Below, one piece after another: positions 36,021 to 48,382 of a stretch of 64,000 nt of DNA. The stretch is from NCBI RefSeq assembly GCF_032854445.1, contig NC_088296.1, positions 11,198,706 to 11,262,705 on the forward strand, written 5' to 3'. The position numbers and the translations under genes are program-made. Within the stretch, counting starts at the first letter, position 1. The number at the start of each line of letters is the position of its first letter. The notes beneath the pieces were generated by a model that worked only from the letters and a program-made list of their open reading frames with translations, did no database searches and was not told where the DNA came from. The DNA comes from Liolophura sinensis. Its lineage: Eukaryota; Mollusca; Polyplacophora; Chitonida; Chitonidae.

Positions 36021-36047
36021 GGGGGTAAGGGTGGTATGGGGGTGGGG
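36021..36047 (+). other. Potential G-quadruplex
   Basis: G runs of 5, 3, 5 and 4 are separated by loops of 3 (TAA), 6 (TGGTAT) and 1 (T) bases, which satisfies the canonical pattern. It is isolated in non-coding sequence about 0.75 kb upstream (minus-strand sense) of the receptor exon at 35169. Confidence 0.75.
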
Positions 36048-38195
36048 AGGTGTGATTTTGGTCCTGGTAGAGCAAAATGCTGTCAGAAAAATGTCGTACG
36101 GGTGAAGAATGCATTGCGTTTTACTATGCACTCAGTTATTTAACTTATTAACGAAGATTGTGTTCAGCCATTACAAATACCTCATCAAAGGTAAAGCATT
36201 TTAGAGTTCGAAATAATTATGAAGTTCCAAAAAGACGAGGGAATTGTAGATTTTAGTCAACTAGTTTATTTTTCGTTGTTATTGGCTATGCTTTCACTCC
36301 ACAGAAGAACAAGGAATATCGTAAACTGAAGAAACGTACATTTGTGTAATCTTAAAAAATAGAACAAGAATTCACCCTAAAATCAATCTTGATCTCATTT
36401 GCAAATGTACCTATAGACTGAACAATGTTGTCGCAGTTTAAAATCCCCTCTAAGGAAAATAAAACTGGTTGGTATCACATTTCGTTGTACAAGCAAACAT
36501 AGGGAGCGGGTCATTGTACAGCTAAATGTCACGCACGCACAAGTATCAGCCGTTCTAATTCGGCTGCATGTGTTTCTCTGGATCAAAGTCTTAGCATCGA
36601 TTTCTTAGTTACGCAAACATAACAGCGTCGCTAAAAGTTGCATATGCTCGCTACAAAGTACACAGTTTTGTTGAAGATTGCCGTGTGTTATTCAAACAGC
36701 GGTTGCATCGCTCACGCTACCGTTACCCGGCACACTAATCGCACCAAGAAACATCATGTCTGCTTCGATTTTTGTGTACACTCACAAGTCAAATGAATCT
36801 TGAACTGACATTCACAGCCACACGCATGCTTTATTGACATTTATTATTTGCCTGTCCTTTCATAAATTCAGATATGTCTGCAACGTCTGTTGATGAGCAC
36901 ACAATCGTATACGTGAGGCAAACTAATCTGTCATTCCGCATACGGTGAATAATAGTACGTTTGAATGACAACAAGAGGAACGAGTAGCAGCTAGTATGAA
37001 AGAGTACGTCTGTTTCTTTAATATAAGTACCCTTATATTAGCAAGCCGTTACAGACGTCGGTATTCTGTAAATTTCGCTTTCATCTGACTGATGTTATCA
37101 GTATAAGTAAACAAATACTGTAATGAGGAATGGATGAAATAAATCTTCAAATTCGCCATCTAACCATACAGAAATGCCTTTGGAAAGTTGCAACTTTTGT
37201 CTGGTTATGTTCCGATAGTGACTCCTTGCAGTTCTTTTCAGTATGCCTGCGGTTTCGATATGTCTGCGGTTTTATCTGATACCGAAGATACTATATTTGA
37301 CACTCCATCTAGTTACAATATAAAAGCATATGAACAGATCTATACCAACTTGCCGATGATCACGCAATAAAGCGCCAAAATTTCAGAATAGGATGTCAAC
37401 ACCGGCACTTAGGGTGTTAATAAGCTCCGACATAAGACGACGAGTCTAAATGAGGAATTGTCAGCCTCCCTGCTAACTAACAAGAAATTCGCGTGTTTAG
37501 TTTGCTTTCTCAGATTGCAAAACGCCCGTCCCTTTAGCCACAAGAAGGCGCTGTCTGAGACAAAAACCTCGTTATTTCTCCATCTACAACGTGAACCACC
37601 CAGATAAGCCCCGTAATTTTAGACACTGTCCAGTCGGTTCTGGAGAGACGAGAATTCCATAGCGTCTCCGGAGAGCAATAAAATAGCAGAATAGCAGCTT
37701 ATATCACGGAACTAGGCGTTGTTAAACGTGGCAATGATATACATCTGCTGCGGTGGGTACTCATCGTAGGCTCAGTACCCACGATCTCCAGACAAAAGGA
37801 TATGTTGTCCCGTCAGACAGCTTGTAAGCATATAGAGCCGATGGCGTAATATGTAAAAGACGTCACCATACCCAGTAAAACGACAGCAATGAAAACATGG
37901 TGTAGTTGTAGTTCTAACTGTTCATGTAAAATATAAAACGGTATCAACTGTGCATTTATAAGAATTTTGTAAAATGAACGTGCAGCGATGTTAGTGAAAT
38001 GTATTAGACGTCACCTATCTGGAATATGTCATCCAGTCATATAGTGCATGAAACGTGCAATGTGCCCCCTTGTTGCAGCACGGATATCCACCGCTGCTTT
38101 TATTTAATCCTGCTTCACTGAAACGAATTACCTAAGCAAGTAGGCTGCTCCGCCTGAGACATTATGCTGTTACGGGTCAACCAGTCGTTGTACTA

Positions 38196-38345
38196 TCCGT
38201 TTAATGCTGAAAGCCAAGGGAGGAAGCTACAACTTACTCTTTTAAGGGCTTATGTGTGACTCGACCCAGGATTGACCCTAGATCTACCGCTCCAGTGGCG
38301 GACGCTCTACCAACTGAGCCATCGGACTGGGCAAATATTTGAATA
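38196..38345 (-). mobile_element. tRNA-derived SINE, family 2, with a family-1-like tail fused
   Basis: Reading in reverse, GTTGGTAGAGCGTCCGCC and a CTAGGGTCAATCCTGGGTC segment give clear box A and box B positions. On the plus strand it is followed directly by GAATATAGCGTTAAACACC and AAATAAGTAAA, which resembles the plus-oriented tail of family 1. The junction may mark one element inserted into another, or a composite SINE. Confidence 0.7.
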
Positions 38346-41300
38346 TAGCGTTAAACACCACATCGGTAAATAAGTAAAAAGGAAATTAGTGGTATTATAT
38401 TTACACCGATCTGATGCTATATTTATCTGCGTGGAATTTAATTATCCGGAAAAATCCAACAGTTTGAAATGATGTTGAAAAGATGTAAACTCTACAGTCA
38501 ATCCTGTCAGATCTGTTCGATGTTTATGTAAACATTTCAAGGTCTAACGTAAATATAGGCATTCCTTGTCGTTAAGAAAAGAAAAAAAAAATGAACAAGA
38601 GCGAGAAAAACTTGAAGGAAACGATAACTGCACTTCAGTCTTCGTTCGTTAAATGCCGTTAGTAAGAGTGAAGACAGCTTCAATCTGTAGGTTTGTGAGA
38701 AGAAGGGCCTACCGAATTCTGTGGCAAGCCGCTTGCAGTGCTTTAAGTAATAAGTGACAGTTTCAATATTTTCCTTGATAGAGCCTCTGTAACAATGCAC
38801 ATAGGTTAATAGGCTATCACTGGAGAAATCAATATTGCTCATAATTTTTTCCCGCTCTACCGAACACTAGTTACGAGCAAATGACACGTTGCCCGGATGT
38901 TGAAAACCATTAACGGTGCAAGATGAATAGCAAGTGAATTTGTATAAAAAAGTATTATGGGTAAAAAAAAACGCCGGCTAGTGAATTATCGCATTGTGAT
39001 GGAGACATTTCGCTGACAGTCAGCATATAATATGGACATATACTGTGTGGATGAATGTACTTCACCAGTATTCTAAACCAGCATCTGTAATAGCACATTT
39101 AAGCCTTGAAATTTAAACAGAAAGAGCAACAAGAAGATAAAATCTACGGGAAAAGCTTTCAGAAACACGCGATCAGAAGTAAGGGATTATCGTTTATGGT
39201 TTTATCGCGTTTCACGCCAACAATGTATTTTCCATTTGATGCATTGCCCCTTCTGTTGGCGAATGACGACAATAATTCGAACTCGCTCAGAATCGTAAAA
39301 GAATATCTGCACGAAGAAAATCTTTAGAAATTACAAATTGTATACGTACAATTGAGGCAGATCTTGCTTTGAAACAATTTCTTTACACAAATCAAGGCAT
39401 CTTTTTGTTCAGTGTAACTTGAGATTTTAAAATGAAGATACATCTATTTGTCTCTTAATGACCAATGATGAAGGTGAATTAAAATAACTTCTATTTTTTT
39501 TTCACAGTGATTTGTCATGACATTCTCCAAGAGGAATACGAAGAGATAATGTGACGCTCCACGATCTAGATCTGGATTGCTCGGGGGAAAATTGATCTTG
39601 ACCTCAACAATGAAATAAACAATTAGATAAGCATGTACTTATCAGTGAAATAAATGAAGAAAAGAAAGTGATAAATCTGTGTTAGTTTTGCTGGTCAACG
39701 AATAATCGGAAGATATCAGTAGCCCCCTGTGAGCCGAAAACGGAGATAGCCAAACTTGATTCTGGGCAAGTCTTATCATCCATCCACTTTCCATGGGATC
39801 AACAGAGTCAGCAACGCAATCTCTCTTCCTATACACAATTGCCCGTTTCTTGTGGCGAACGTCTTAGTACCAATTACAAGATGGGCGGGCGGAAGGTATG
39901 GTTGTATCGTTACAACACCCGGGGCACCACAAGGAATCTACCTCTATCGGGCGATTATAGCTGAATTTCATGCAATGGTCTGGTCATAATCCCGGGTGGA
40001 GGGGCGGGGGGAAGCCATGAAGTATGGGCTCTGAAGAGAAACTTGATAGATTGTCTTTACTTTCATAATGCTTCACATACAATTTCATCAGAACATGTAA
40101 ATGTACGGGTACTCTTACATATGAATGCAGCAAAATCAAAAGCCGCCCCTATCACGCAAGTCTTTGTACATGGGTTCAACACCATTTTTTTTTTTCTAAC
40201 CTAAAATAGGAACATTTGGTGACGTTTCGTTTTTTGTATAATTTCATTATAGGGTGATTATACAACAATTCTGGTTGTTCTGCTGAACAAGGCGTGTCGA
40301 GCCGAATTTTGCACCAAATTGAGAAAACAAAACACTGAACTGTATGGCCAGTAGAGCAAAGACGGAATTGTTCTTCGGAGTCCTGGAATCCGGATATGTG
40401 GATATGAATAATTATCAGCGCCTGTCGCTCTTTACAATGATCTACTCTACATTTCTACCCACCGAAAAAAAAAAGCCTCAGGGACAATGTTTTTTTGATG
40501 ATTACAAACACGGCGAATAATGTTATCAAGTGACTATGACGTCACTGCGAAGCACGTGGCCGAGCAATAACAGATTAAAGTAACTTAACACATCGTGCAA
40601 TTACACGAATGTAGAAAGCTTGTGTTATATGGTACACAGAGCTCTAAGTTTTCTTTCTTTATTCTAGATACCGGGTAATTGAACCATTGCAAGGATGCTG
40701 AGAGAGGGAGATGTGTGTTTACATACAAGACTAATTCAGCATCAGGTTGCACCAGAAGTTCAGATAAGAGGCTCTTTCGTTTTGGGTTGCTTAGAAAAAG
40801 CAGAAGTGGGTTTCGATTTAATCCGGCAGATCATAAGATTGCTGTAGGTAAGGCGGTCCCACGGTTAGGCATTGAGTTATATGGGCCTGCAGGCTATGGC
40901 AAGTGTCTGATACGTTTCGTCTGTCCACAGTTTAGTGTTTTGCCAAAAGTTCTGTCCGCTTTAAATAGATTAAATGACGCATTTTCCCATCTTTAGGGCG
41001 TTGTTCCATTTATATGCGTAAACACCAATAAAATGCTCTGGGCACTTCTTTAAGCTTTTTTCCCGCGTCAGCAACACTGTCCAAACTTGTGTACTGTTTG
41101 GTTCTTTCCTGTAGTCCATCATTATGAGTGTCTGCTTTCATGAAACACGTATAAAGTAAGATCTTTAGCTGAAGAACAGAACACATTGTAGTTGATTGTA
41201 AATTACACCTATTCGCAGGTTCCCGTGGTATACAGAAGTAAATAATTTGCACATTTTGACACAATAATGTTAGCTTGCTTTGCCTAAATCTTACACTAAT

Positions 41301-41824
41301 GTAAAGGTGAAGGGAAAAATTGGAAAAAATAATAGTTCAGACATGCATCTTCTTTATCATAAAGAATTCCTGAAGTTGGAAATCTCAGAGGTTAATTTGG
41401 ATCCTGTTCAAATCGTACGTGTAAAGAGATGAACGACTGGGGTGATGATGGGAAATTTGGATGAGATTAAATACCATCTAGAGAACGATATGCGCAGGTC
41501 GCCACTATCATCAAGAAGTGTAACTCTTCACATGTGGTGTGGAAAAAATGTTGACATGTATACCGTTTATGAAAAACTTGTTTAAATTTTTTCTTCTCCA
41601 TAGTTTTGATATTCCATACAAAATAACGGAGATAAGTCAAACAAGATTGAGTGTTTTCAGACCTAAGCGGTACCCACGTTTAAGAAGTGCTTACATAACT
41701 AAAGTAAATATTCTCCAGTTAGTATACAAACGTTAAGGTACCACCATATAAACACATCGTAGACGCAGACAAAAAATACCACTAATGTAAACACGGTGAT
41801 ACTGTCAGGCATAAGAAGGTCTTC

Positions 41825-42567
41825 GGCATTTGTTGCCATCTTCCCTTAAGCTGAGAGGCCAACGAAATTACCAGTCAGTATAATGCTTGGGCGTTGTTAA
41901 ATGGTATAGTTAACAAGTTTGGCTTCACGTGGAGAATTCCAGAGAATGGACAAATTAGTTCTGAGAAAGTCCCATTGCAAATTTAATTTTGCTAAAAGGA
42001 GAATAAAATCTTTTTCTATGTATTTTGGGCGTCAACCTCGCCCACTCATGGGCTCCAAAGATTTCATCAGGAAGGAGCATGTTTTTGACAAATGATGGAG
42101 CAACAAAGCCATCATTACGCTCTTGAAGTTTGGTGTAACGCATTCTTGAAACGAAAGATGACTACATTCATATCAAACAAGACCGTTTCCATGCAAGATT
42201 TAAAATGCACCACTGCCAATGTATCAGTAATGCAAGCGTTTTTTATCAAACAAATGGGCTTGTGATGACATACTGTTGTGACAAACATGGCTTCGATGAT
42301 CGGTTGATTTAATGTCATTAAAATCATATCTTGGCTTCATTCCAAACCTGGGTCATACCTTAAACTTCAAAATTGGAAATTTTCAACGATCCCAACTTCA
42401 CGGACTAAATTTAGATCTAGATTCCTTGCCCTATACTACTGTTTTATCGTAAGCAAATTTGAAAAGTTGTTAAACTTGTTAACTATACCATTTAACAACG
42501 CCCAAACATTATACTGACTGGTAATTTCGTTGGCCTCTCAGCTTAAGGGAAGATGGCAACAAATGCC
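41825..42567. mobile_element. 743-bp element with 96-bp terminal inverted repeats (or inverted duplication)
   Basis: The left arm 41825-41920 starts GGCATTTGTTGCCATCTTCC and ends AGTTAACAAGTTT. The right arm 42472-42567 is its reverse complement with a single mismatch (GCTTGGG versus GTTTGGG). Similarity stops abruptly at both edges. The interior of 551 bp has no recognised coding region. It fits a non-autonomous DNA transposon with long inverted repeats. I could not find a convincing target-site duplication, so a local inverted duplication is the alternative. The near identity of the arms implies recent origin or gene conversion. Confidence 0.85.
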
Positions 42568-43470
42568 CCAGGCCCGTTCACTCTGTCCAGTGGCGAGACT
42601 TAGAATAAACAACCAATTACAATCGTTCTTTCATAGAACACATGGTGACTTCATTTCAAAATACAGAAGCTGGAATTCTGTTGGAACGTTGGGCGATTGA
42701 ATGTTTCCAGCATACCAGCATAGGTTGCGGCTAGTACATCTGACATTAGTACGACTAGTACCACCTCCCTCATCGGCGCCGTTTATTCCCCGCCCCAACA
42801 CAACCCCCACCCCCTCTCCATCTCCACCCCCGACGTGTGGCGTTAGTCTGTTAAGATTGGTGCTTACAGCATGCTAATAACAAAACTTCAGCAGCAAAGT
42901 AGATCGACAAGGGGGATAGCCTATTCAAATATGACACAAGGTTTTGATATGGTTAGAAGACGACTGGAAGGCAGTTTAATCAACAGACAAACGTATAAAT
43001 TATTTTAGACAGAGTGTACTTTTGGTGTTTTAACCATTAACATAACATCTGTCAGCATTAATTGAAATTAGTATGCTGTAACTTCCAGTAAACAGGAAAT
43101 CTAACGAAAGTGGTTGCTCTTTTATGTGATGAAAATAATTACATTTCAATTACACTTAAATTCATTATATCGTAACAGGATTTCACAAAATTCAAAGCAT
43201 ACTAACGGAAGCTATTACACTTGTTTGTTTATGCGAAGATAAGCAATCACTGAATCGAATAACAAAGTAGTCCTAGCCCCGATAAACAGTGCTGGCGCAA
43301 AGATCGTCTTTGTGCGTAAGCGGATATTGCATAATTTATTTGAATACTAACGAATATTTACTGCTTCATAAACGAAACATGACCCATAAATCCTTGTAGA
43401 CCTTGTGGTGGGAGAGCTTGAAACATCTAGAGAAGTAATACTAAACTGCAAAAACATACATGAGAAATGA

Positions 43471-43712
43471 AAAAGAGTACGGCCAGCGATCTTCACGTGC
43501 ATACGTGAGGCATAAAAAAGAGTACGGCTACTGATCTTCACGTGCAAACGTGAGGTATGAAAAACAGTACGACCACCGATCTTAACGTGCATACGTGAGG
43601 CATAAAAAAGAGTACGGCTACTGATCTTCACGTGCAAACGTGAGATATGAAATAGAGTACGACTACCGATCTTCACGTGCATACGTGAGGCATGAAAAAC
43701 AGTACGGCTACT
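43471..43712. repeat. 45-bp tandem repeat, five units plus a partial, each with a small hairpin and E-box
   Basis: Units start CGGC(T/C)A(C/G)(T/C)GATCTTCACG and end AAAAA(G/C)AGTA. Each carries TCACGTGCATACGTGA or TCACGTGCAAACGTGA, a 6-bp stem with a GCAT or GCAA loop, and a CACGTG E-box. Unit 3 has lost one stem base (TAACGT). GCAT and GCAA units alternate, so the true period is a 90-bp dimer. A 134-codon minus-strand open frame here is a by-product of the 45-bp period. Confidence 0.93.
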
Positions 43713-44629
43713 AAACCTGGCTATTAAACACTGTTGATTTTGGACGATCAAAGGTATTAACTAACTACATGAATGCAAGAAACATGGCAGTTACCCTGGG
43801 AAAATAATATATAAACACTTTTTTCTTTAATACAATTTACCGGCTGAGTGAAAGAATGCAAGCAACATTGTTAGAATCAGATGATTAGCGATAACATAAA
43901 ACCCCTCTAACCGAAACAATGTTGATTCCTGACGATGGAAGACACATTAATTATTAACACTGTTATCAACTAATGGTGGAAGGCGCCAGCTAGCTACATG
44001 GACATACTTCAAACAGGATGAGAGAGGGTCAGAAGAGACTAACATGCTCATATGGTATAGGGACGATCTAGCATGTATTGACTATCTACAATAAATAGAC
44101 CAATTATCGTTAAAATAGCTGTGATCCAATAGCGGCACATTCGCATGTGGCTATGAATCCGTAACATGGACTATCTTAATGGCAACTAGTGTTTTTATCT
44201 CATGCACAAAACACTCTAAGGAACATAAGGACTGATGGATCTCTTACATATCTGGTACGTCTTAACTGCCCTATTAGCAACGACACCTTACGGTGTAGTT
44301 TACAAGATGTGAAACGAAATTCTCACGAAGTCTGAAGACCTAGTGATATTCAAACATCACTGAAGCAAGAAATAAGCAAATATATCAGATTAAATGAAAT
44401 AATTCACTGCCATACAAGTTTCACACAAAAAAGTCGGTGTTACAACATCAATTCGGCTTTTATTTATATCTTTTTCGGCTTTTATTTATATCTTTTTTCG
44501 GTAAGTGCATGACATGTAGCGATAAATCTGTTAACACTGAATGCTATTTGCTTGAATAAATGGGTCAATGAATCAATTGTCTCATTATTGATTATGGTAA
44601 ATGATTATTATTGATTAAGGAGTATGTTA

Positions 44630-44780
44630 GCAAATCGCGACCAAGTGGCTAAGGCGTTCACCTTTCAATGGCTGAGACACGCTAAGTAAAGGTTCAAACC
44701 TGGCTTCGAGAGGAAACTTGGAGGTTTCACCGCACTCATTGCTCCTGGGGACCAGGAGACATAAAACTGTCAACGTCGCC
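44630..44780 (+). mobile_element. tRNA-like SINE fragment, third type
   Basis: GCGACCAAGTGGCTAAGGCG resembles a leucine/serine-type tRNA 5' half with box A, and AAAGGTTCAAACCTGGC gives box B at about the right distance. The arm regions do not pair well enough for a functional tRNA, and the downstream sequence (GCTCCTGGGGACCAGGAGAC) looks like a SINE body. Confidence 0.55.
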
Positions 44781-45989
44781 TGTGTGTAATTACTTTCTTG
44801 GAAGATAACGTGTCTTCCACACCTGTGTATGTGTAGTCTACTAAAACATACCGTCTGCACAGGAAAGAGAGATGGTTTGTGAAACATTCATCATCTACTC
44901 ACAAAAGCTGCTAGACGTCAAAGTTTGCAGACAATATCGGAATGTTGGAAAGAAGAAGCAGAGAGTACATCTCCTGGCAACCAAAGAGGCTGCCCACGTT
45001 GTAGGTTGTAATCAAACCGGCAATCAGCAGGGGCAGGAAATGACAGAAACACTCGCCATTATGCGTCTCGATGAGTATCGAGGGCACTGTAGGTCACTGG
45101 CAGAGAAAACTGTATCAGCTACAGATTTAGGTCATCTGTAATCTGGCGGACACTTCTAGATACTATGAATGACGGTGTTTTTATTGAAACTGTTTGTTTG
45201 ATGTGTACCAGACGTTTAAAAAATGTGCAAGACGTGACGCGACTAAGAAAAAAAAGAGTCGGTTTTCAAGAAATCAATGGTGTTTTGTTATCTTGGCCAA
45301 CATATTACTCCGAGCGATGCTACATTATTGCAGTGATTATATCGGAGAGGAGTTCAATCCCAGCATTGGCATTCATACCAAGAAACAACAAATTTGTAAG
45401 CTTCCGTTTTGGTACGACAAATTGCAACCCGCACTAAAGTCTTGAATTAAGTCAATATATGAAATGATTTTAACAGTGTCTTGAAAGAATGTTTAACCGT
45501 TACTAATATATCCATTATGGTTTGATTTGTCTGGGCTTTATATACTGAATGTGTCGTATGATTTATATCCACACATTCTAACTGATGTGATCGCAACATT
45601 GACACTACACCGTGTCAGAGACTGAACCGTCCAGAGCAAATGCATAAATGATAAAGAAAAAACATTATATAATATAACTTGGTTATATTAAACATGGTTA
45701 TATTAAACACAAAATAAATGGAACATGGTACAAACTACATCTACAATTTATGTACTTAGTTTTCAAGACTAAATACGCAGATTGTAAGGTGGATTTTGTG
45801 TGTGGGGGAGAGGGGGGCTTTGTTCATAGAGGTATGTTTATTGACATTTTTAACAAGTAAGGGCTTGTCTTTGTCTCTGGTTTTGATGCCGGCTTTAATG
45901 TACTTTTCTATGTTTGGTTGTCTAACTTAACGCATGATGAAAGAGGGTTATGGTGTTTGCCTTTCAATGTACAAAAATTTAACAAGGAA

Positions 45990-46248
45990 CTTCGAAATCC
46001 TTGCCGAATAATGGTGCTGGCCTTTCAACAAGTAAGACACGTGCTATCACGGCACTGTTTTGAGCAGTCAAATTACAGTCGTTGTGAGTTCAAGTCCATC
46101 TCATGCTGACTGCCAGCAATCTACGGATGGTCGTGAGTTTCCCTCTATCTCTGCCCCTTTTCCTCCCACCATAATGCTGTCCGCCCTCGTATAAGTGAAA
46201 TATTCTTGAATGCGGCGTAAAACACCAATCAAATCAATAAATAAATTA
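45990..46248 (+). mobile_element. SINE family 1, near-full-length diverged copy
   Basis: A decayed tRNA-like head has box B GTGAGTTCAAGTCC near 46085. It is followed by CAATCTACGGATGGTCGTGA, CACCATAATGCTGTCCGC, CCTCGTATAAGTGAAATATT and CGTAAAACACCAATCAAATC, with an AAAT-like tail. It is more diverged than the 9701 copy. Confidence 0.85.
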
Positions 46249-47631
46249 GGCCCCTTGAAAATATCACGCCTTCAATTTGCAGGCTGATTTGTTAGATAGC
46301 TATCCCCTCTATTTTCGCATACTCTTTGATCATTCAAAGTACTTACAAAATAACGTAAGTGTTACATATAATAACTCAGACAAGAACAGAATGCCATACT
46401 TTCACTTTACCTCATTGCTATTTCTTTCTATGTATGTTGAGATGCCGCTATCACGAACTCTGCCAGCCAAGGCTACCACCTGTACTATATCTAAGGCATA
46501 GAGGTTCAGTGATACGCAGTCATACGTGTGAGTTTGCTTGTATGCAGGCCAAAGACAACCAAGGATCTCAGGCGGAGAAATGATATCAATTAGCAGAACA
46601 CGGAAAGAGCCTGGACCTACTTGGGAGCCTGGCGTATAATCTTGATCCCCTGAGTAGTGTAAAGATTTCGCGGCATTTTCACTGCCTAACTTTAACCTCA
46701 TGATACGTTGAAGATAAACTATTGCCACCCGCTCGGGCGGATGGAATGCGTTGTTATGAAGAACGCCCAGCAATTTCGTAATTCTAACGCGGGCTTTGGG
46801 ACAATTAACTGAAGTCGGCGATGGTGTGCAGTGGGTGGGTGAGTGATTTGCGGGCAAACTACTCGAGAAATCAAGGCGCTGTTCATAGCCAGCTGCAGGC
46901 GTTGAAGATTAGCCATTAGGTGTTGGTAATGGCGGACTGGGCTGATTATTTCTAACGCGCCTTTGTCATGCATACCAAGACTTTGTTCATGGCTCCACCT
47001 GTCTCGTCTGGAGATCATGCTCAATAATTATAAATACCTGGCATTTGTATAATTAGATCTCATGATGGAAAAAATGAGTTGATAATTATGGAAATAGGAA
47101 TTACCATTCTGTTTTAAACAATATAACTATACACCAGAAGGTATGTTGATCACGACGACAATAACAATATTATTACATGGGGATATTGCCCCATGGTCCT
47201 TGACCTGCCAATTCGTATCATTCAGTCGTTATGCTCATATCCTCAGGCGTTGCCCTGTATATAACTAAAACAGTTTTATGGTTGTACCACAGAGGCAATC
47301 TTTATCCCGTAAAGATGCATTAAATATTTAAGAGCAAGTGTGGGAGAAACGCATTTGCTGATTACTTTCTCTTTTATGTGAGTCCTATCAGAAAGTTGGA
47401 CGTTTTTCTAAAGTAGTTTGATTTTGCGTGAATATATATAAACTCTCGCAAAAAGGTCATGACCTACTGCTCACATTCTTTTAATATAAGGAAGGCACAA
47501 TTATTATTTTTTTATTTCATTTTCTTCAACTTACCTGCCTCGATCGATAAAAGATAGGATGGACTAAACGCCTATGCTAACACTCTTTTAAATCTAGTCA
47601 TAAGGATTTAGCTTCTAACAAGTACTCTAAT

Positions 47632-47715
47632 TCCTCAACGTTTTCGCATGTGAAAAGGATAGATCCAGGGTCAATCCTGGGTCAAATCACAGACCTTAAA
47701 AGAGCAACTTTCAAT
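47632..47715 (+). repeat. SINE family 2 fragment
   Basis: GGATAGATCCAGGGTCAATC, CTGGGTCAAATCACAGACC and TTAAAAGAGCAACTTT are the reverse complement of the central part of the 38196-38345 copy. Only the box-B side and its downstream flank remain. Confidence 0.6.
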
Positions 47716-48364
47716 GTAATTTATGGACATTATCAGTTTCATTTTGGAGACAAAACTGCATTGGCCGGTATGGCCAATTTCCATGGCTTCACAAAAAATC
47801 CAACCTTTTTTTTTCCGTGCTGAACGATTTCCGTTGACTTTAAATTCATACACTGCAAACTCAGTAACATACAAAATGAGATATATTTCCCACTTTCCAT
47901 TCTCAAACAAAATGTTATCTTTACGCTATTTATCAGGAATCAATTTCCAAAATACTGATCTGACATTCTCCAGCAATTGCATTGTAACTGGTTTTAACAT
48001 GTTTACGATGACAGTTTACCACGAATGTTGTTATGCCTTTAAAAATGTAATCGTTGTCAAAGGAAGAAAGGCTCTTTTCAGACAGTTCGGGGTTTGAAAT
48101 ATCTTGTCTTTGTTATTGTCAAAACAATTGAGATTTAACGCTTTAATGACCATTGTTCACCTCTCAGATATGTTTTCAGGCTAGGAAAAACGTAAAACAA
48201 ACAAAAAATATAATACTTTCTACAAAATTACTATAAACTGTCGATCGGCCAAATGACAAGTATGTGACACAAAAGGTTATACATCCTGGAGAGCAAAACT
48301 AGAGCAGCAACGACATTGTGACAGTTCGAAGATAGTAATAGGTAACCGACAAAACTGATTAAGA

Positions 48365-48382
48365 AAACTCTCTAGAGAGTTT
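48365..48382. repeat. 18-bp perfect palindrome AAACTCTCTAGAGAGTTT
   Basis: The sequence is fully self-complementary with no spacer, and symmetry ends at both sides. Confidence 0.9.

Larger units (their letters stand above)
35281..41824. other. Upstream intron or flank of the receptor, no exon recognised
   Basis: It holds the G-quadruplex motif at 36021 and one family-2 SINE. Two open frames of about 100 codons (38537-38842 minus, and 40679-40996 plus) look less biased than most but match nothing I know. Confidence 0.5.
42568..45989. other. No gene recognised (outside the 45-bp array and a tRNA-like SINE)
   Basis: It includes a C-rich stretch near 42789-42833 and a duplicated TTCGGCTTTTATTTATATC unit near 44454-44497. 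No coding sequence recognised. Confidence 0.5.

Noticed and set aside
40679-40996. 105-codon plus-strand frame (AVPRLGIELYGPAGYGKCL)
   Set aside because: The GPAGYGK stretch recalls a nucleotide-binding loop, but the flanks do not support a P-loop domain and there is no neighbouring exon.
43347-43751. 134-codon minus-strand frame (SRTLFHxSRxHVKI repeats)
   Set aside because: It follows the 45-bp array exactly. The translation is a 15-residue repeat with no other coding sign.
44630-44720. Possible functional tRNA gene
   Set aside because: Box A and box B look good, but the acceptor and anticodon arms do not pair, and a SINE-like body follows.
46402-46857. 151-codon minus-strand frame, the longest outside repeats
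   Set aside because: No recognisable motif, signal or splice context, and it does not fit the receptor's missing N-terminal exons. One frame of this length in 64 kb is not surprising.
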